From Hydractinia symbiolongicarpus (lineage: Eukaryota; Cnidaria; Hydrozoa; Anthoathecata; Hydractiniidae), in assembly GCF_029227915.1 (NCBI RefSeq), contig NC_079882.1:26851001-26915000 (forward strand): a stretch of 64,000 nucleotides of DNA, in the 5' to 3' direction. Below are positions 63,701 to 64,000 of the stretch, one piece after another. A program made the translations under genes and the position numbers. How positions within the stretch are numbered: the first letter of the stretch is position 1; the number at the start of each line of letters is the position of its first letter. The notes under the pieces are model-generated. The model saw only the letters and a list, made by a program, of their open reading frames with translations, made no database searches and was not told where the DNA came from.

Positions 63701-63961
63701 TTTTCTTGTAAACTGTATAATCATATCCTCATCGCTTAACCTCCCTATCCTAATGTTGTTTAGTTCATTTACTTGCGTTGACAAAAACGAATGCGAAACT
63801 AGTCCCTGTGAAGAAGAGTGTATCAATACACCTGGTTCATTCCAATGTCGATGCAAAGAGGGTTACCATATCGTAAATTTTACAAAATGCCAAGATGTTG
63901 ACGAATGTTTGGACGTCAGCAAGAGTGGTTGTGAACATCATTGTACCAACACTCCCGGAAG
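57753..63961 (+). CDS. Secreted CUB-CUB-LDLRa-EGF multidomain protein (3'-partial)
   Basis: Exons 57753-57793, 58040-58068, 58209-58556, 58633-58794, 59386-59568, 60158-60373, 60768-60971, 61043-61162, 61239-61355, 61781-61903, 62014-62139, 62988-63174, 63424-63591, 63764-63961 (740 codons), continuing past the window. A hydrophobic signal peptide ([14 protein letters not shown]) leads to two CUB domains ([37 protein letters not shown], the second split by an intron). Three LDL-receptor class A modules follow with acidic calcium ligands ([32 protein letters not shown]), the third preceded by a Thr-rich linker. At least nine EGF modules follow, most calcium-binding type (DINEC, DVDEC, DFDEC). 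Most introns between modules are phase 1, the exon-shuffling pattern. Probably an extracellular-matrix or adhesion protein. It is not a clear match to one named family; nidogen, LRP and cubilin relatives share modules but not this order. Confidence 0.88.
58973..59160. mobile_element. Possible small MITE in a CUB-domain intron
   Basis: AGTTGAGTTTCCACTC on the left and GAGTGGAAATTCATCT on the right are inverted (12 of 16 positions), about 190 bases apart. The interior has repeated GAACAGAA/GAACGGAA words. Weak but regular. Confidence 0.4.
62411..62865. mobile_element. Pogo/Tigger-type MITE in an EGF-gene intron
   Basis: Ends are CAGTAGACTCCCGGTTATTC and its exact inverted copy GAATAACCGGGAGTCTACTG, each flanked by TA (62409-62410 and 62866-62867), the target duplication of Tc1/mariner-pogo elements. 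The interior repeats TTCGAATAACCGAATTATTC-type words several times in both orientations. Length 455 bp, no coding frame. It explains most of the unusually long intron 62140-62987. Confidence 0.9.
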
Positions 63962-64000
63962 GTAGCGTTTCTAATTTTGTACCAATTCAAGATGGCTGTT

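Overview
This window looks like nuclear DNA of an early-branching animal, most likely a cnidarian. It is AT-rich. Its genes are split by many GT-AG introns and encode animal families: a cyclic-nucleotide-gated channel, an anoctamin, TAF1 with two bromodomains, PPME1, GAS2, MRG15 and a CUB/LDLRa/EGF protein. Intergenic DNA is full of small inverted-repeat transposons. The cnidarian assignment is inference from style and gene content; no marker settles it.

Layout: (1) 31-1697 (+), 3' end of a CNG channel gene, facing tail-to-tail (2) 1972-9739 (-), an anoctamin (TMEM16) gene whose last transmembrane exons I cannot find. (3) 9.8-13.6 kb, gene-free DNA with a minisatellite and a ~945 bp inverted-repeat element holding a nested snapback element. 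(4) 13613-26588 (-), complete TAF1 in 44 coding exons. (5) 27842-37296 (-), complete PPME1 in 15 exons, with large introns carrying retrotransposon debris. (6) 37.3-43.6 kb, repeat-rich: a MITE, a foldback element with a tRNA-like SINE head, a broken non-LTR retrotransposon, palindromes and a long TTA microsatellite. (7) 43645-45610 (-), a short GAS2-like cytoskeletal linker. (8) 45.6-54.8 kb, gene-poor: a decayed pogo/Tigger-type transposase in two pieces with a coiled-coil pseudogene between, and another MITE. (9) 54772-57036 (+), MRG15 in two coding exons. (10) 57753 to the right edge (+), the first 14 exons of a secreted CUB-CUB-LDLRa-EGF protein that runs off the window.

The genes do not form a pathway or operon. 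TAF1 (TFIID) and MRG15 (histone acetyltransferase/deacetylase complexes) are both chromatin/transcription factors, but their placement looks incidental. For the main genes I checked exon boundaries by reading splice sites and phase. TAF1 (1898 aa), PPME1 (372 aa), GAS2-like (274 aa) and MRG15 (295 aa) each close into one continuous frame. I found no clearly new multi-gene system. The most interesting items are the anoctamin lacking a C-terminus, the nested inverted-repeat elements, a perfect 23-bp hairpin and the domain order of the CUB/LDLRa/EGF protein.
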